7,153 bases of DNA from Oxalobacteraceae bacterium (GTDB taxonomy: Bacteria > Pseudomonadota > Gammaproteobacteria > Burkholderiales > Burkholderiaceae_D): contig CANFGA010000159.1 in NCBI GenBank assembly GCA_947446335.1, positions 1-7,153 of the forward strand. Reading direction: 5' to 3'. The notes beneath the pieces were generated by a model. That model was given only the letters and a program-made list of their open reading frames with translations, searched no databases and had not been told where the DNA came from. A program made the translations under genes and the position numbers. Within the stretch, counting starts at the first letter, position 1, and every line of letters begins with the position of its first letter. This document shows, one piece after another, positions 5,771 through 7,153 of the stretch.

Positions 5771-6355
5771 ATGCTGCATATCGTCGACGACGAAGAGGTG
5801 GTGCGCGATTCCTTGTCCTGGCTGGCCGCCTCGCGCGCCATCCCTGCACGCGCCTATGGCGGCGCGCAGGAATTTCTGAGCGCCATCGATGGCAAGTTCG
5901 ACCCGCAGGGCGATTGCATCTTGCTCGACGTGAGGATGCCGGACATGAATGGCGTGGCCGTGTTCGATCTGCTGGCCGGGCGCGGCTTGACGCTGCGCCT
6001 GCCGGTCATTTTCCTGACCGGCCACGGCGACGTGCCGATGGCGGTCGATACGCTCAAACGCGGCGCCTTCGACTTTTTTGAAAAACCGTTCAATGACAAT
6101 GCGCTGATGGACCGGGTCCAGCAAGGCCTGGCCGGTTCGCGCGAAGCCGGCGCCATGGCGCTGGTGCATGCGCGCCTGGCGACGCTGACGACGCGCGAGC
6201 GCGAAGTGCTGGACCTGATCCTGGCGGGCAACATGAACAAGGTGGTCGCCGACAAGCTCGGCATCAGCATGCGCACGGTGGAAGTGCACCGGGCCCATGT
6301 GTTCGACAAGATGCAGGTCAAGACTGCGGTCGAACTGGCCGGATTGCTGAAGTGA
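5771..6355 (+). CDS. dctR: FixJ/NarL-type response regulator, DctR-like
   Basis: This transcription factor is presumably phosphorylated by the preceding kinase and regulates dctP. In its 194 residues the receiver domain (1-118) shows the acidic pair D6/D7, phospho-acceptor D53 in LLDVRMPDMNG, T83 in FLTGHGD and K105 in FFEKPF. The GHGDVPMAVDTLKRGAFDFFEKPF segment is characteristic of the FixJ/TtrR/TodT/DctR branch. A LuxR/GerE HTH occupies about 136-194 (LTTREREVLDLILAGNMNKVVADKLGISMRTVEVHRAHVFDKM). The ATG at 5771 follows GGGAG by 7 bases. The frame is open further upstream (to 5651), but that part overlaps the kinase end and is not receiver-like, so it is excluded. With a LuxR output there is no need for sigma-54, unlike NtrC-type DctD of rhizobia. 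The gene ends with the tandem stop codons TGATAA. Confidence 0.93.
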   Translation: MLHIVDDEEVVRDSLSWLAASRAIPARAYGGAQEFLSAIDGKFDPQGDCILLDVRMPDMNGVAVFDLLAGRGLTLRLPVIFLTGHGDVPMAVDTLKRGAFDFFEKPFNDNALMDRVQQGLAGSREAGAMALVHARLATLTTREREVLDLILAGNMNKVVADKLGISMRTVEVHRAHVFDKMQVKTAVELAGLLK

Positions 6356-6404
6356 TAAGATTGCGCCATATCAAACAAGCGCCACAGGTCATCCGCTGGT
6401 AACC

Positions 6405-6459
6405 CGATTGAGGCACGATTGCAGAACGATTGAGCCACGACCCAGCCACGGCTGACTGT
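6405..6459. repeat. Tandem 11-bp repeats, about 4-5 decaying copies
   Basis: Units begin at exact 11-base intervals: CGATTGAGGCA (6405), CGATTGCAGAA (6416), CGATTGAGCCA (6427), CGACCCAGCCA (6438) and the diverged CGGCTGACTGT (6449). Copies 1 and 3 differ at one position. The 11-bp period places each unit on the same face of the helix. It lies in the gap between dctR and the acyl-CoA synthetase-like gene, about 65 bases before the latter's start. It could be a cooperative regulator-binding array or a slippage-derived minisatellite. Confidence 0.7.
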
Positions 6460-6461
6460 TA

Positions 6462-6485
6462 GCACGAGCGCAAGACCGGTCGTGC
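6462..6485. repeat. 6-bp inverted repeat upstream of the acyl-CoA synthetase-like gene
   Basis: GCACGA (6462-6467) and TCGTGC (6480-6485) are separated by 12 bases and start just after the 11-bp repeats. No T-run follows, so it is not a typical terminator for dctR. It could be an operator or hairpin in the 5' leader of the next gene. Confidence 0.3.
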
Positions 6486-6524
6486 GGCCCACCTTCTCAT
6501 GCCACCTTTGCGACTGCGATTCCC

Positions 6525-7153
6525 ATGAGCACAAGAAATTTGCACTTTCTGTTTCATCCGCGCTCGGTTGCCGTGATCGGCGCCTCGAACCGGCCGCACA
6601 GCGTGGGCGCGACCGCGCTGAACAATTTGCGCGATGCCGGGTTTGCCGGTAGCATCTGGCCAGTCAATCCGAAATATGACATGCTGGCCGGATACAAGAC
6701 CTATGCCAGCGCGACCGACTTGCCGCAGGCGCCCGATCTGGCGCTGATCTGCACCCCGCCGCAGACCATCCCCGCCATCATCGCGCAACTGGGCGCACGC
6801 GGCACCAAGGCCGCCATCGTGCTCACGGCCGGGCTAGGCGCGCGCCAGAACGGCAGCGGCAAAACCATCCGGCAAGCGATGCTGGACGCCGCCAAGGTGC
6901 ATCTGCTGCGCATACTGGGGCCCAATTGTGTCGGCTTGCTGGTGCCATCTATCGGCCTCAATGCCAGCTTCGCGCATACCGGAGCGCTGCCCGGAAAACT
7001 GGCCTTTGCCTCGCAATCGGGCGCGCTGGTCACCGGCGTGCTGGACTGGGCCAAATCGCGCGAGATCGGCTTTTCCACCTTCATTTCGATGGGCGAAAGC
7101 GCCGATGTCGATTTTGGTGACGTGCTCGATTACCTCGCCAGCGATGCCGACAC
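6525..7153 (+). CDS. Acyl-CoA synthetase (NDP-forming)/Pat-like protein, N-terminal part (runs off right edge)
   Basis: The first 209 residues are a succinyl-CoA-synthetase-alpha-like CoA-binding Rossmann domain. LFHPRSVAVIGASNRPHSVG (9-28) is the nucleotide/CoA-binding loop, followed by IWPVNPKYD, LALICTPPQTIPAII and LRILGPNCVGLLVP, where GPNC(V/L)G is a hallmark. The second flavodoxin-like domain then begins with LAFASQSGALVTGVLDWA and FSTFISMGESADVDFGDVLDYLA. Family members are either ADP-forming acetate/acyl-CoA ligases or Pat/YfiQ protein lysine acetyltransferases, which carry the same platform plus a GNAT domain. In Burkholderiales the long ligase-GNAT form is common. The residue that separates them, the catalytic His of the ligase, and any GNAT domain lie beyond the edge. 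ATG 6525 is chosen by homology, because the upstream ribosome site is weak. The gene may be independent of dctSR (169-base gap with repeats). Confidence 0.88.
   Translation, partial: MSTRNLHFLFHPRSVAVIGASNRPHSVGATALNNLRDAGFAGSIWPVNPKYDMLAGYKTYASATDLPQAPDLALICTPPQTIPAIIAQLGARGTKAAIVLTAGLGARQNGSGKTIRQAMLDAAKVHLLRILGPNCVGLLVPSIGLNASFAHTGALPGKLAFASQSGALVTGVLDWAKSREIGFSTFISMGESADVDFGDVLDYLASDAD

Larger units (their letters stand above)
6356..6524. other. Intergenic region between dctR and the acyl-CoA synthetase-like gene
   Basis: The region carries the 11-bp tandem repeats and the 6-bp inverted repeat listed separately. No intrinsic terminator with a T-run follows dctR, and no convincing sigma-70 hexamer pair was recognised. 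A 9-codon frame starting at ATG 6499 overlaps the next gene's start by ATGA, but it has no ribosome site and is probably chance. Confidence 0.5.

Noticed and set aside
6499..6528. 9-codon ORF overlapping the start of the acyl-CoA synthetase-like gene by ATGA
   Set aside because: No ribosome binding site precedes it and it is too short to stand above chance.

Overview
The window looks like a chromosomal segment of a GC-rich betaproteobacterium, most likely Burkholderiales and probably Oxalobacteraceae (Janthinobacterium, Massilia or Herbaspirillum type). The basis is codon use, a XerD ending in the proteobacterial pattern IYTHVARERLQRLH..HHPRG, a small Lys/Glu-rich protein beginning MAKTNFQYEKRQKELEKKKK, and a PAS-rich sensor. 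This placement comes from recognising protein families by eye, not from a database search.

Layout. Minus strand, read right to left from position 3611: a TRAP-type C4-dicarboxylate solute-binding protein (dctP, GTG start), a 484-bp gap that holds an AT-rich stretch, a structured stretch ending in a strong intrinsic terminator and a 19-codon leader ORF, then xerD, a 73-residue charged small protein, and the N-terminal 210 residues of a tandem-PAS sensor (TTG start) that runs off the left edge. Plus strand, from about 3721: a DctS/DctB-like membrane histidine kinase, its FixJ/LuxR-type response regulator (DctR-like), a 169-bp gap containing an 11-bp tandem repeat, and the N-terminal 209 residues of an acyl-CoA synthetase (NDP-forming)/Pat-like protein that runs off the right edge.

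How the genes work together. The divergent arrangement dctP <- | -> dctS-dctR resembles the Rhodobacter capsulatus dct locus, where a DctS/DctR two-component system controls the DctPQM TRAP transporter. Here DctP is not followed by the membrane subunits DctQ and DctM; xerD comes next instead. The solute-binding protein is therefore either a partner of a transporter encoded elsewhere or a periplasmic co-sensor for the kinase beside it. xerD and the two genes after it appear unrelated to dicarboxylate uptake.

The coding content is largely familiar. The parts that deserve a second look are non-coding or translational: the terminator-bearing stretch and coupled leader ORF upstream of xerD, the perfect 8-bp inverted repeat at the start of dctS, and the helically phased 11-bp repeat array upstream of the acyl-CoA synthetase-like gene. 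I saw no IS element, tRNA, rRNA or CRISPR array.
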